A stretch of 50,228 bases of DNA from Planctomycetota bacterium (GCA_017303505.1 JAFLCP010000030.1:1-50228); one strand, 5' to 3'. Shown: positions 26,670-36,100, counted from the first letter of the stretch. Made by a program: numbers and translations. The notes: generated by a model not told the origin, from the letters alone.

Positions 26670-27602
26670 TTATCGAATCGTAGGTGGAGCAACAAACGGA
26701 GAATTCATTGCAGGAGGTGCCAACGATGTTTGAGGTGCACCGGTCGGAGATAGGCTCATCAGTTCCGCGCTGCCAGAACTATTTGCCGTGGGTGTCGACA
26801 ACGGCAGAGCTTCACCCATGCCGATTTTATTTTCACAACGGGCGTAAATCTGCTGCGCTTCGGGCAATAGGTCAATTAGCCGTTGTTGCCGACGTCCATC
26901 GGAAGGGTGCGTCGATAGAAACTCCATACCTTGGCCACCTCCCACTTGTCCGAAACGTTCCCAAAATCGAGGCGCCTCGGTGGGATCGTAGCCCGCTTCA
27001 GCCATTAACATCAAGCCAATTTGATCTGCCTCAAGTTCATGTTGACGACTGTATGGCAGAAGAACTCCATACTGCGTACTTAGACCGTAGGCTTGCATGA
27101 AAATTTGTTGCTTTAACTCGGTTTGTTTGGAGGCTGCCATCGCAACGACTTGACGGAGCGAATCGACTGCGGCTGATTGACTCATACGTTCACCGCCGTG
27201 TCGAGCGAGTGCGTGAGCGACTTCATGCGACATCACCACAGCCAAGCCCGCTTCGGTTTGGCAAACGGGGAGTATGCCTTCGTAAACAGCGACCTTACCA
27301 CCTGGCAAACAAAACGCATTTAGGGTGTCGCCCTTCAAGAGTTGGAACTCCCATTGGTAGTCATCGCGTTTGGCCACTGCCGCGATTCGATTTCCGACGC
27401 GCCTTACCAGTTCTGCTGCGGGAGACGACGACGCATCCCCTTCTTTGGAGCGAATGTCTTGAAACGCGGCGGCACCTTGTTCGATTTCCTGGCTTTCAGG
27501 AATGATGACAAACTGTTTTCGCCCTGTAACGGGTGCACTTCGGCAACCACACAGAGACCAAACAATCAGCGACAAACAAATCCACGCCAGACTCCACCTC
27601 AT
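26670..27602 (-). CDS. M48-family metalloprotease lipoprotein
   Basis: A zinc peptidase of 310 residues from the ATG at 27602-27600. This start gives a clean lipoprotein signal, MRWSLAWICLSLIVWSLCGC, with Cys20 lipidated; upstream in-frame starts would bury it. The HEVAH zinc motif (residues 126-130, in VVMSHEVAHALARHGGERMS) and the third ligand in HELEADQIGLMLMAEAGYDP are intact. FLSTHPSDGRRQQRLIDLLP is the usual C-terminal M48 motif. The domain resembles LoiP/BepA-type periplasmic quality-control proteases. A Ser/Pro-rich tail of about 45 residues follows. It is probably attached to the envelope and degrades misfolded proteins. Confidence 0.92.
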   Translation of the reverse strand: MRWSLAWICLSLIVWSLCGCRSAPVTGRKQFVIIPESQEIEQGAAAFQDIRSKEGDASSSPAAELVRRVGNRIAAVAKRDDYQWEFQLLKGDTLNAFCLPGGKVAVYEGILPVCQTEAGLAVVMSHEVAHALARHGGERMSQSAAVDSLRQVVAMAASKQTELKQQIFMQAYGLSTQYGVLLPYSRQHELEADQIGLMLMAEAGYDPTEAPRFWERFGQVGGGQGMEFLSTHPSDGRRQQRLIDLLPEAQQIYARCENKIGMGEALPLSTPTANSSGSAELMSLSPTGAPQTSLAPPAMNSPFVAPPTIR

Positions 27603-28026
27603 CGCTGGGATAGATGGAAGGCCATCTCGCATCGATGGGCAATCGAGTGAAGCGATGTTGTCGAGGTGGGTCACAACCAACATATCGTTCGACGCTAAGG
27701 AGGGTAAAGGGAATTGAATCCATGAGGGATTACCCAAATGGGGCCAGCGAATCAATACGGAAAGTCGATCCATGGATTTTCAATAACGAAATCAACCATC
27801 ATTAGCAGCACCAATCTTACCTCCCCTCCCATCAGCGATCCTGATAGCAAATATTAGAGTCTTTGATAAATCGCCTTGTTTGGGCAGAGCTCTACCTGTG
27901 CGCGGATTGGAAAAAGTGTCACATTGAGCATTCGAGATTTCTTAGGTTCTCGCTTTATATTTGTTCAGCGTTTGTGGTAACGAGGCTGGATGGTGTCGTC
28001 CGCATCCCGCCTATTTGGAGAATGAG

Positions 28027-29802
28027 ATGACCATCGATCGTAAGTTTGGCATGGCACCGGGTGGTTTCGAGAGCGTCGAAAAGTTCGTAGAGAAATATCG
28101 AGCGATTTGTGAACCCGATCAAGTCTTTTGGTGCGACGGGTCGGAAGACGAAAAGAAATTTTTGCTGCAGCAAGCGGTCTCGGCGGGTGTTCTGGAGCCA
28201 CTAAACCAAGACATTTTGCCTGGTTGCTACTATCATCGCTCCAATCCGAATGACGTCGCGCGAGTCGAGCAGTGTACGTACATTTGTACGCCAAGCCGCG
28301 AAGATGCTGGTCCGACCAACAATTGGGCAGCACCGCGCGATATGTATGAAAAGCTGCATGGCTTGCTCCGCTCAAGTATGCGCGGTCGTACTATGTATGT
28401 AGTCCCTTATTTGATGGGCCCGCCAGGATCTCCCTTGCGAATGGTCGGAATCGAACTCACCGATTCGATTTATGTGGTACTCAACATGCGAATCATGAGT
28501 CGCATGGGCCGAGTCGCATTGGAACAATTGACAGGAAAAGGCGACTTCAATCGAGGCGTACACTGCACTTTGAACCTTGATCCTGCACAGCGGTTTATCT
28601 GCCATTTCCCACAGGACAACGCGATTATCTCCGTCGGCAGTGGCTATGGTGGCAACGTTTTGCTGGGGAAAAAATGTTTAGCACTTCGAATCGGCTCGTC
28701 GCTGGGGAGACAACAAGGTTGGCTGGCGGAACATATGCTGTTGCTGTCGGTCGAATCACCGACAGGCGACAAAACCTACGTGGCTGCTGCATTCCCTAGC
28801 GCATGCGGTAAGACCAACTTTTCGATGATGATACCCCCGGCATCGTTTGAGGGCTGGAAGGTCAAGACGATTGGAGATGACATCGCTTGGATGCGTCCTG
28901 GGAAAGATGGAAGATTGTGGGCCATCAATCCCGAGGCGGGTTACTTTGGCGTCGCACCAGGAACTAACTTTGCGACCAATCCGAACGCGATGCGTTCGAT
29001 TCAGTCGGACACCATATACACCAATGTGGCAGTAACTCCCAATGGTGATGTTTGGTGGGAAGGGAAAGATGGTCCTGTCCCAGAGAACCTTACGGATTGG
29101 AAAGGAAACCCTTGGACACCGCAGTCATTGGAAAAAGCGGCCCATCCGAACAGTCGCTTTACGGCCCCAATGCAGAACAATCCCGCTCTGGCTCCTGAAG
29201 TGAATCATCCCGATGGAGTACCCATCAGTGCGATTATTTTTGGCGGCCGCCGTGCGACCACGATGCCATTGGTTTTTCAGTCGTTTAACTGGATTCATGG
29301 TGTGTACTTGGGTGCCACGATGGCTAGCGAAACGACTGCGGCAGCTGCGGGTGAACTGGGCAAAGTTCGACGTGATCCGATGGCGATGCTCCCTTTCTGC
29401 GGCTACCACATGGGTGATTACTTCAATCATTGGCTCAACATTCGCCGGGAACTCAACGATCCGCCTCGAATTTTCCATGTAAATTGGTTCCGCAAAGGCA
29501 AAGATGGAAGTTTCTTGTGGCCTGGATATGGCGAAAACTTCCGCGTGTTGAAGTGGGTCATCGATCGATGCCGTGGCCGTGCCCCCGCCCGCGAAACAGC
29601 CATTGGATGGATGCCACGCTTCAATGAATTCGATTGGCAAGGACTACCTTTTGCCAAATCGCAATGGGACGAACTGATGCAGTACGATGCTGCAGAGTGG
29701 CGAAGAGAACTTTTGTGGCAAGAGGAATTTCTTTTGACCGTTCATGATCGGCTTCCGAAAGAGCTGATCTTCCAACGAGAACTCTTGATTTCCAGACTTT
29801 AA
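28027..29802 (+). CDS. pckG: Phosphoenolpyruvate carboxykinase (GTP)
   Basis: This enzyme converts oxaloacetate and GTP to PEP, CO2 and GDP, the first committed step of gluconeogenesis. It has 591 residues, within the usual range. The start ATG 28027 has GGAG six bases upstream. Motifs include YVVPYLMGPPGSP and the P-loop PSACGKTNFSMM, with the reactive Cys near 260 and Lys262. The second metal/nucleotide loop is KTIGDDIAWM, followed by NPEAGYFGVAPGTN and FGGRRATTMPLVFQ. The protein belongs to the GTP-dependent class (EC 4.1.1.32), not the ATP form. It appears to be a single-gene unit. Confidence 0.97.
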   Translation: MTIDRKFGMAPGGFESVEKFVEKYRAICEPDQVFWCDGSEDEKKFLLQQAVSAGVLEPLNQDILPGCYYHRSNPNDVARVEQCTYICTPSREDAGPTNNWAAPRDMYEKLHGLLRSSMRGRTMYVVPYLMGPPGSPLRMVGIELTDSIYVVLNMRIMSRMGRVALEQLTGKGDFNRGVHCTLNLDPAQRFICHFPQDNAIISVGSGYGGNVLLGKKCLALRIGSSLGRQQGWLAEHMLLLSVESPTGDKTYVAAAFPSACGKTNFSMMIPPASFEGWKVKTIGDDIAWMRPGKDGRLWAINPEAGYFGVAPGTNFATNPNAMRSIQSDTIYTNVAVTPNGDVWWEGKDGPVPENLTDWKGNPWTPQSLEKAAHPNSRFTAPMQNNPALAPEVNHPDGVPISAIIFGGRRATTMPLVFQSFNWIHGVYLGATMASETTAAAAGELGKVRRDPMAMLPFCGYHMGDYFNHWLNIRRELNDPPRIFHVNWFRKGKDGSFLWPGYGENFRVLKWVIDRCRGRAPARETAIGWMPRFNEFDWQGLPFAKSQWDELMQYDAAEWRRELLWQEEFLLTVHDRLPKELIFQRELLISRL

Positions 29803-29891
29803 AGGCAATCGGACGAAATTGTCCGCACACTCGGCCGAAAACGATTGTGGAAAAAATGTCAGAAAAGTGGAACATCCAGATTGTAATTTTG

Positions 29892-29919
29892 TGGCGGGAT
29901 GCATTTAATGTTCCCGCCA
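29892..29919 (+). terminator. Hairpin downstream of pckG
   Basis: TGGCGGG and CCCGCCA form a 7-bp stem with a 14-base loop, about 90 bases after the pckG stop. There is no long T tract, so this is a weak terminator candidate. Confidence 0.35.
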
Positions 29920-30076
29920 TCGAGATGATCAGCTGCGCGTACGGATGAGCGCAACGGCAGGGAAGTTATCTCCATGGAAGCCCTCCGGGGTTCACTGATT
30001 GCTGAAGCTTCAGCCGGGAGGGCGATGCATCGCCGCATTGCGATGCGATATGTTTCTCTATTAGGAACAGGTTTGT

Positions 30077-31546
30077 ATGAGCTTCGTTGCCTCCGAGGAT
30101 GGCACGCAACAGAATTCTGAGTCTGAACCTCCTGGTACTAAAGCAAGACGCACCAAGAATCGGACCGTTACAGAAAAAACAGTTCAATTAATTCAAGCTA
30201 GGGTCGACGTTTCCGAACGATCGCCGAAGCGACCTGCTTCGCGGCGAGTATCGAACGGTCAATCGATCACTGAATTAGCTCCCGCCACTCCTGTCTCTCA
30301 GGAAAGAAACCGACTCGACCAAGTCGTATTGCCGACTTTGGCTGCTTCGGATGTCTCGACTTTGGAAACGAATTCCAATTCTGAGACCATCGCAGTGCCG
30401 TTGTTTGTCACCTCACGGAACCAAACAACACCCAAGACCAAGGCTTTCCGTAAACGATTTTTCCCAGACGCGACGGATCGCGAATGGAACGATTGGCGAT
30501 GGCAAGCTCGCAACCGTATTCGCAAGCTCGATCAATTCGAAGCGATGCTCCGACTGAGCGAAAATGAACGCGAGGGGATCCAAAAAGGTGGCTCGATGCT
30601 TCCTGTTGGCATTACCCCGTACTACATGAGCTTGTTGGATGCCGATGATTCCGAGCAAGCTCTTCGCAAGACGGTGGTACCTCGTGCCGATGAATTCTTG
30701 CGTACTCGCGGTGAAGCGGACGATCCATTAGGTGAAGATGGTCACAGTCCAGTCCCTGGCCTGGTGCATCGTTATCCAGATCGTGTGCTATTGTTGGCAC
30801 TCGACTTTTGCTCCACCTATTGCCGTTATTGCACTCGTTCCCGCGTTGTCGGTCATGGGGAGATTCTCCCCAATGAAAAACGCCTCGAAGCGGCCTTCGA
30901 GTATTTGCGTCAAAACACGCAAATCCGCGATGTGTTGATCTCCGGCGGTGATCCACTTGCCCTCGCCGAAGATAAACTCGATTGGATCTTGAGCCGTTTG
31001 CGTTCGATTCCGCATATTGAGTTCGTTCGAATCGGGACCAAGATGCCCGCTGTGCTTCCACAGCGCATCACGCCTGAACTGACTCGTGTGCTGAAAAAAT
31101 ATCATCCACTTTGGATGAGTGTTCACTTTTTGCATCCTGACGAATGCACTCCTGAGTCAAACAAGGCGTGCTCAAAGTTGGCTGATGCGGGTATTCCTTT
31201 GGGCTCACAAACCGTGTTGCTCAAGGGCGTGAACGACAGCGTTGAAACGATGAAACAATTGATTCATCGTCTGTTGATGATGCGCGTCCGCCCCTATTAT
31301 CTCTATCAGTGCGATCCTATTTCGGGCTCAGCCCACTTTAGGACTTCCGTTGCCAAAGGTTTGGAGATCATCGAAGGCTTGCGTGGCCATACGACTGGCT
31401 ATGCCGTTCCGACGTATGTGATCGATGCACCTGGCGGTGGCGGCAAGATTCCGTTGCAGCCGAACTATCTTGTTGGCCGCGATGGAGATTGGGTGGTATT
31501 ACGGAACTTCGAAGGCCAAGAATTCCGTTATCCAGACCCACAATGA
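30077..31546 (+). CDS. kamA: KamA-family lysine 2,3-aminomutase (radical SAM, PLP)
   Basis: This 489-residue protein has the CxxxCxxC cluster CSTYCRYC (Cys245, Cys249, Cys252). DVLISGGDPLALAEDKLDWILSRLRSIPHIEFVRIGTK follows, and the PLP-lysine region ATYVIDAPGGGGKIP-like segment (YVIDAPGGGGKIPLQPNY) lies near residue 450. The first 110 residues are low in complexity, charged and probably disordered, unlike usual KamA (about 420 residues) or EpmB (about 340). The enzyme should interconvert L-alpha-lysine and beta-lysine. Beta-lysine could feed an osmolyte, a peptide, or elongation factor P; I see neither an acetyltransferase (AblB) nor EpmA next to it. A terminator follows at 31572, so the downstream cysteine-cluster and ATP-grasp genes are probably a separate transcript. 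Confidence 0.9.
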   Translation: MSFVASEDGTQQNSESEPPGTKARRTKNRTVTEKTVQLIQARVDVSERSPKRPASRRVSNGQSITELAPATPVSQERNRLDQVVLPTLAASDVSTLETNSNSETIAVPLFVTSRNQTTPKTKAFRKRFFPDATDREWNDWRWQARNRIRKLDQFEAMLRLSENEREGIQKGGSMLPVGITPYYMSLLDADDSEQALRKTVVPRADEFLRTRGEADDPLGEDGHSPVPGLVHRYPDRVLLLALDFCSTYCRYCTRSRVVGHGEILPNEKRLEAAFEYLRQNTQIRDVLISGGDPLALAEDKLDWILSRLRSIPHIEFVRIGTKMPAVLPQRITPELTRVLKKYHPLWMSVHFLHPDECTPESNKACSKLADAGIPLGSQTVLLKGVNDSVETMKQLIHRLLMMRVRPYYLYQCDPISGSAHFRTSVAKGLEIIEGLRGHTTGYAVPTYVIDAPGGGGKIPLQPNYLVGRDGDWVVLRNFEGQEFRYPDPQ

Positions 31547-31571
31547 TCGCCTCGATCTAGCTGGTAATTTC

Positions 31572-31618
31572 ACGTCCGTCTCCAGCTGTGTTAAACTCAC
31601 AGCTCGAGCGGACGTTTT
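31572..31618 (+). terminator. Rho-independent terminator after kamA
   Basis: The outer stem ACGTCCG (31572-31578) pairs with CGGACGT (31609-31615). The inner stem AGCTGTG (31584-31590) pairs with CACAGCT (31598-31604). TTTT follows. Confidence 0.8.
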
Positions 31619-31654
31619 GCATTACTTGACTTAGCAACTTGAACGGATATCGCC

Positions 31655-32182
31655 ATGAGCCAACCGGAATTCATCTGCGTTCGCTGCAGTAAACACCAAG
31701 AAACCTGTTGTCAGACCTCCGAAGTGTATACGACCTTGGGTGACATTCGCCGCATCCAGGAATACACCGGCAAAGATGACTTTTATGAAGACAAGCTCCC
31801 TTGTGATCCTGTCTATACCAAGCACGACGACGATCCGATCTGGTATGAGACAGCCATGCAGCCCGATGGTAAACGCCGGGTTCTAAAGCGGCGCGAGAAT
31901 GGCGATTGCACTTTCCTTGGATCGGCTGGTTGCGTGTTGCCGATGGAAACCCGCCCCATTCTGTGCCGACTTTATCCTTACGACTTTAATCAGACTGGGA
32001 TCAAAACCTATCTTGCGAACGGATGCCCTATGGAATTGCTCCAGAATGGCGAGTCCTTGGTCTTGGCCCTCGACATGAACAAAAAAGATGCCGAGCGTTG
32101 GCATCACATGCTCTATCAAGAAATTCTTGAAGAACCCCATTACCAAGCCAAACAATCGGCTAAACTACCAGCTCAGGAATAA
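31655..32182 (+). CDS. YkgJ-family cysteine-cluster protein
   Basis: This 175-residue protein has an N-terminal CVRCSKHQETCC cluster (Cys8, Cys11, Cys18, Cys19). A central GDCTFLGSAGCVLPMETRPILCRLYPYDF and a later NGCPM follow. The order and spacing match the YkgJ/CxxCxxCC family (PF03692), thought to bind zinc or an iron-sulfur cluster. Some members are linked with protein modification, but the reaction is not known. The D-Ala-D-Ala-ligase-like gene follows 30 bases downstream of the stop, so they are probably co-transcribed. Confidence 0.85.
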   Translation: MSQPEFICVRCSKHQETCCQTSEVYTTLGDIRRIQEYTGKDDFYEDKLPCDPVYTKHDDDPIWYETAMQPDGKRRVLKRRENGDCTFLGSAGCVLPMETRPILCRLYPYDFNQTGIKTYLANGCPMELLQNGESLVLALDMNKKDAERWHHMLYQEILEEPHYQAKQSAKLPAQE

Positions 32183-32212
32183 GTGCGCAGTTTGGGTATT
32201 GTAGGGGAAGCG

Positions 32213-33193
32213 ATGAAGATCGGACTAACATACGACCTACGTAAGGTCTTTTTAGCTCTAGGCTATTCCGAAGAAGAGACTGCCGAACTCGATCGCGAAG
32301 ATACGATCGACTCGATAGCAGCCGCTGTTCAAGCTAACGGACATATTGTTGAACGAATTGGACATGCCCAAGAACTCGTTCAACGGTTAGCAAACGGAGA
32401 TCGCTGGGACCTTGTTTTCAACATTTGCGAGGGCCTGCACGGTATTGCTCGCGAGGCGCAAGTACCCGCGATTTTAGATGTGTATCGCATTGCCTACACT
32501 TTCTCTGATCCGTTGGTGATGTCGGTCAGTTTGCATAAGGGAATGACCAAAGCGATCCTGCAATCGCGGGGCATTCCAACTTCACCTTACGCCGAAGTGC
32601 ATCGGATCGAAGATTGTACCACGATCGATTTAGGTTTGCCGATGTTTGTCAAGCCGATCGCTGAAGGGACTGGCAAGGGCGTTACACCCAAATCAAAGAT
32701 CACCTCCCGCGACGAATTCGCGCCTCGCTGTGAAGAGTTGCTCGCGCGATACAAGCAACCCGTCTTGGTCGAGCCCTTTTTGCCAGGGCGCGAGTTCACG
32801 GTGGGCATCATCGGCACAGGCGAAGATGCACGGGTACTCGGCACACTGGAGATCATTCTCAACTCGAAAGCCGAACCAGAAGTTTATTCGTACGCCAATA
32901 AAGAAAACTGCGAGGAGTTGGTTGCTTATCCGTTGGTGCTGCCAACCGATCCGTTGGTTTATCAAGCGGAGTGTATAGCGTTGGATGCTTGGCGAGCGTT
33001 AGGTTGTCGTGACGCAGGGCGTGTTGATCTTCGCTGTGATGCGGATGGCAATCCTCTGGTGTTGGAACTCAATCCCTTGGCTGGCCTGCACCCATCCCAC
33101 TCCGATCTTCCGATGCTGGCCACGGCACTCGGCATGCGCTACGAAGAATTGATTCGCCAAATCATCGACTCCGCCGCCAAGCGTGTAATGTAG
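32213..33193 (+). CDS. ATP-grasp ligase, D-Ala-D-Ala ligase-like (1)
   Basis: This is a 326-residue ATP-grasp enzyme from ATG 32213, which has AGGGGAA six bases upstream. LGLPMFVKPIAEGTGKGVTPKS is the ATP-binding lysine and glycine loop. VLVEPFLPGREFTVGIIGTG follows, and DLRCDADGNPLVLELNPLAGLHPSHSDLP holds the Mg-binding Asp/Glu/Asn set. The N-terminal domain (KIGLTYDLRKVFLALGYSEEETAELDRED) differs from Ddl and resembles the divergent Ddl-like group often found beside other ligases. It probably joins an amino acid or peptide carboxylate to an amine. The substrate is unknown and it should not be taken as the cell's Ddl. It is followed 260 bases later by a second, different ATP-grasp gene. Confidence 0.82.
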   Translation: MKIGLTYDLRKVFLALGYSEEETAELDREDTIDSIAAAVQANGHIVERIGHAQELVQRLANGDRWDLVFNICEGLHGIAREAQVPAILDVYRIAYTFSDPLVMSVSLHKGMTKAILQSRGIPTSPYAEVHRIEDCTTIDLGLPMFVKPIAEGTGKGVTPKSKITSRDEFAPRCEELLARYKQPVLVEPFLPGREFTVGIIGTGEDARVLGTLEIILNSKAEPEVYSYANKENCEELVAYPLVLPTDPLVYQAECIALDAWRALGCRDAGRVDLRCDADGNPLVLELNPLAGLHPSHSDLPMLATALGMRYEELIRQIIDSAAKRVM

Positions 33194-33292
33194 TAGTAGG
33201 GTGAGTGCAGCAAGTCCCTCTTTCGTCACCGCCACAAACCAAAAAACACTCTATCCCTAACGCGATTCACAAGCCAAAAACCCGACTTGCGC

Positions 33293-33337
33293 AACACACC
33301 GTGGAGTTGAGTCAACCTACTTACGCTCGCACTCCAC
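33293..33337. repeat. Dispersed palindromic repeat, copy 2
   Basis: This copy shares AACACACCGTGGAG (33293-33306), ACCTACTTACGCTC (33315-33328) and ACTCCAC (33331-33337) with 26563-26606. It lies between the two ATP-grasp genes. A second short inverted element, containing GTAGCC-type arms (CCTACGCTCCGCTGCGGCTACGG), follows near 33381-33403. Confidence 0.7.
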
Positions 33338-33453
33338 ATTGCCCCGCACTGATTGTCGACCGTGTACCGCGCGCACCTAGCCTACGCTCCGCTGCGGCTA
33401 CGGGTTAAACGAAATCCCAACAACCGTCTCACTCTCGATCCAAAGACCCACTC

Positions 33454-34476
33454 ATGAAATTCCTGATGGTGACACAAGCTGGTGCAGCGGATGGCGATAT
33501 TGCCGAACAAGATACGCTCATCCAAGCGGATATGATCAGCACCGCGTTAACCGAACTCGGCCATACCTGCGAGCGGTTCGAAACATCGCTGAATTTGCAG
33601 CCACTTTTAGAAATGCTGCAAGCGAAACGCGATTATGTAGTATTCAACTTGGTGGAATCTTTGGGTGGTCGCGACTGCCTGATGCACTTGGCACCGGATG
33701 TTTATGAAGCCTTAGGGATCGCTTACACCGGTGCGCGAGCCCACACGATTAAACGCACCAATCAAAAGGGTGCCGCCAAAAAGGAACTCTTGCTGGCAGG
33801 TTTGCCGACCGCTCCTTGGCTCGAATGCAGTTTAACCGGGATCGTGTATACCTTTGGTACGATTCATCCTGGGCGTTACATCCTCAAGGCAGCGACCGAA
33901 CACGCTTCGATTGGCATGACCGATGATGCTGTGATTCATGTTGATTCGCGCGAAGAATTAGCGGCTCGTTTGAGAGAGTTCGCACTAAAACTGAAGCTTC
34001 CATGTATGGCCGAACTTTACATCGACGGCCGCGAATTTAATCTCTCGATGTTGGATGCTCGTTCGAATCCGTCCGCCACATCGGTGGATGAAGAGTTTTG
34101 TTGCGACGTCTTTCCACCAGCAGAGATTGATTTCACTGGCTTACCTGCGGACAAACCACGTATTGTGGGCTACAACGCCAAGTGGGTTGAAGATTCGATC
34201 GAATACAACGCAACGCCGCGCACCTTTCAATTTTCTTCTGACGACGAAAGCCTATTGGCTCAGTTGATCGACATATCCAAAAGGACTTGGCAATTGTTCG
34301 GTGGCACCGGTTATGCGCGATTGGATTTTCGCGTATCGAGCGACGGCGTTCCCTACATATTGGAATTCAATGCCAATCCTTGCATCACCACCTATGGCGG
34401 CTTCATGGCCGCCGCCGAGCAAGCTGGCCTCAGCTACAACGCCGCCATCGAACGCATTGTAAATGCCGCATGCTGA
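33454..34476 (+). CDS. ATP-grasp ligase, D-Ala-D-Ala ligase-like (2)
   Basis: This 340-residue protein is another Ddl-like ATP-grasp. NLVESLGGRDCLMHLAPDVYEALGIAYTG is the N-terminal substrate region, and PGRYILKAATEHASIGM holds the ATP-binding lysine. MAELYIDGREFNLSML follows, and YARLDFRVSSDGVPYILEFNANPCITTYGGF carries the metal-binding acidic residues. It is clearly diverged from its upstream neighbour, so this is not a recent duplication. A pair of unlike ligases suggests two successive amide bonds, or one product with two building blocks. No ribosome-binding site is obvious. It ends 22 bases from the convergent aroB gene. Confidence 0.8.
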   Translation: MKFLMVTQAGAADGDIAEQDTLIQADMISTALTELGHTCERFETSLNLQPLLEMLQAKRDYVVFNLVESLGGRDCLMHLAPDVYEALGIAYTGARAHTIKRTNQKGAAKKELLLAGLPTAPWLECSLTGIVYTFGTIHPGRYILKAATEHASIGMTDDAVIHVDSREELAARLREFALKLKLPCMAELYIDGREFNLSMLDARSNPSATSVDEEFCCDVFPPAEIDFTGLPADKPRIVGYNAKWVEDSIEYNATPRTFQFSSDDESLLAQLIDISKRTWQLFGGTGYARLDFRVSSDGVPYILEFNANPCITTYGGFMAAAEQAGLSYNAAIERIVNAAC

Positions 34477-34497
34477 AGCGGATTCACGAGCGTAGCC

Positions 34498-35607
34498 CTA
34501 ACTGATTGCGGCGCTTACTTGTGTCGCAGAAATATCATTGACACCTTTAACACTGCCGATGCAATCCGGCAGGATAAAGGTAAGTTTTCCGTGCTGGACC
34601 TTTTTGTCTTTCTGCATAGCAGCCCAGAAAAGATCGAACGGGATGTGAGGGGGATCGATGGGAAGGTCGAGAGAGTGCAATAGGGCCGTTTGACGATTGA
34701 CAATCGATTCATCGATCATGTGCAACGAACAAGCCAATTTGGCTGCCATGGTCATGCCGATCGAGACCGCTTCGCCATGCAAATAATTGCCGTAACCACT
34801 CAGAGCTTCAATCGCGTGTCCGAAGGTATGGCCGTAATTGAGTATGGCGCGTAAGCCGGTTGTTTCTCGTTCATCGGCGGCAACGACACTTGCCTTCAGT
34901 TCACAAGAACGAGCCACGATATGCGTTAAAGCATCCAAGGATCGCCCCTTGATCGCGGTAACGTTGGCTTCGAGCCATTCAAAAAATGTGGCATCCAAAA
35001 TCATGCCATACTTCACCACTTCAGCTAACCCTGCGTTAAACTCGCGAGCAGGGAGTGACGCTAACGAATCAAAGTCGATCAAGACCAGCGACGGCTGCCA
35101 AAAGGCCCCCACCATATTTTTCGCCCGACTCAAGTTGATTCCCGTTTTGCCACCCACGCTGCTATCAACTTGGGCCAACAGAGTTGTGGGAACTTGAACA
35201 AAGCGTAGGCCACGCGCAAAACTAGCGGCAGCAAAGCCTGCTAAGTCTCCGACCACGCCGCCTCCAATCGCGACCACCACTGAGCCGCGATCGCAGTTTT
35301 CCGCCGACATGAATTCCCACAACTGAGCCAATTGCTCGATCGACTTGCTCTTCTCACCCGATGGGACCACGTAATAAGAAACTCGCAGCAAGGCCGCTCC
35401 ATCGGCTTGCACCAAAGAGGCTTGAATCGAGTCTCCCAATGCTTTGGCAACGTGTTCGTCGATGATGACCAACACATGCGACAGCTTCTTAAGATGGCTA
35501 TGCAGGTGCACACTGAGATCAGCTAGCAGTCCTCGGCCCAAAAGGATCGGATACGATCGTTCAGCCAAAGAAACGGTGATCGAACTTAAAATCTCGCGGT
35601 GCGACAT
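34498..35607 (-). CDS. aroB: 3-dehydroquinate synthase
   Basis: The second shikimate-pathway enzyme, which cyclises DAHP to 3-dehydroquinate using NAD and a divalent metal. At 369 residues it has normal length. The NAD-binding loop GGGVVGDLAGFAAASFARG is followed by VPTTLLAQVDSSVGGKTGINL, both family signatures. AEVVKYGMI (Glu metal ligand), LNYGHTFGHAIE (His ligand) and LHGEAVSIGM (second His region) are all present. The start ATG is at 35607-35605. It stands alone on the minus strand, divergent from the cupin gene. Confidence 0.97.
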   Translation of the reverse strand: MSHREILSSITVSLAERSYPILLGRGLLADLSVHLHSHLKKLSHVLVIIDEHVAKALGDSIQASLVQADGAALLRVSYYVVPSGEKSKSIEQLAQLWEFMSAENCDRGSVVVAIGGGVVGDLAGFAAASFARGLRFVQVPTTLLAQVDSSVGGKTGINLSRAKNMVGAFWQPSLVLIDFDSLASLPAREFNAGLAEVVKYGMILDATFFEWLEANVTAIKGRSLDALTHIVARSCELKASVVAADERETTGLRAILNYGHTFGHAIEALSGYGNYLHGEAVSIGMTMAAKLACSLHMIDESIVNRQTALLHSLDLPIDPPHIPFDLFWAAMQKDKKVQHGKLTFILPDCIGSVKGVNDISATQVSAAIS

Positions 35608-35737
35608 GAACTATCCCATCTTGCAAAGTCGATTCGATTGAGTCGAATAGGGGCGAGCCAAGTTGAATTTGCAACCCGCCTGAGGCGGCTCGCTCCAAGA
35701 ACGAACATTCTACAAAAAACATTGATGGGAGTCAGCG

Positions 35738-36100
35738 ATGGAGATCATCTCTCGCGACCAAGTTCCTTCTTTTATCACCAAAGATGGCTCAGAAATTCGA
35801 GAGCTGTTGGCGTATCGAAATTCGGTGATACAAAAGCAAAGCTTAGCCGAAGCCATTGTGCCTGCAGGAACAGTAACCCAATTCCACTACCATCCTATCA
35901 CGGAAGAAATTTATTTCATTCTCGATGGGACCGGCGAAGTTCGGCTGGGTGAACTATGGTATCCGGTAAAGCCGGGCGACTCGATCCCGATTCCGCCGGG
36001 CACCCCACATCAAATCCGAGCTTCCGTTGCCGACGAACTTCGTTTTCTCTGCTGCTGCGTTCCGGCGTACGAACATTCTGATACTGTGTTGCTGGACTAG
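35738..36100 (+). CDS. Single-domain cupin protein
   Basis: This 120-residue protein is a small cupin. FHYHPITEEIYFILDGTGEV (His50, His52, Glu56 or Glu57) is motif 1, and GDSIPIPPGTPHQI (His91) is motif 2. The metal-binding set is complete. The start ATG 35738 has GGGAG six bases upstream. Such cupins are often isomerases, epimerases or dioxygenases, but no specific role can be assigned. It is divergent from aroB. Confidence 0.85.
   Translation: MEIISRDQVPSFITKDGSEIRELLAYRNSVIQKQSLAEAIVPAGTVTQFHYHPITEEIYFILDGTGEVRLGELWYPVKPGDSIPIPPGTPHQIRASVADELRFLCCCVPAYEHSDTVLLD

Noticed and set aside
30077-31546. AblA of the N-acetyl-beta-lysine osmolyte pathway
   Set aside because: No AblB-type acetyltransferase gene is adjacent, and the long N-terminal extension is atypical. 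The family call KamA is kept.
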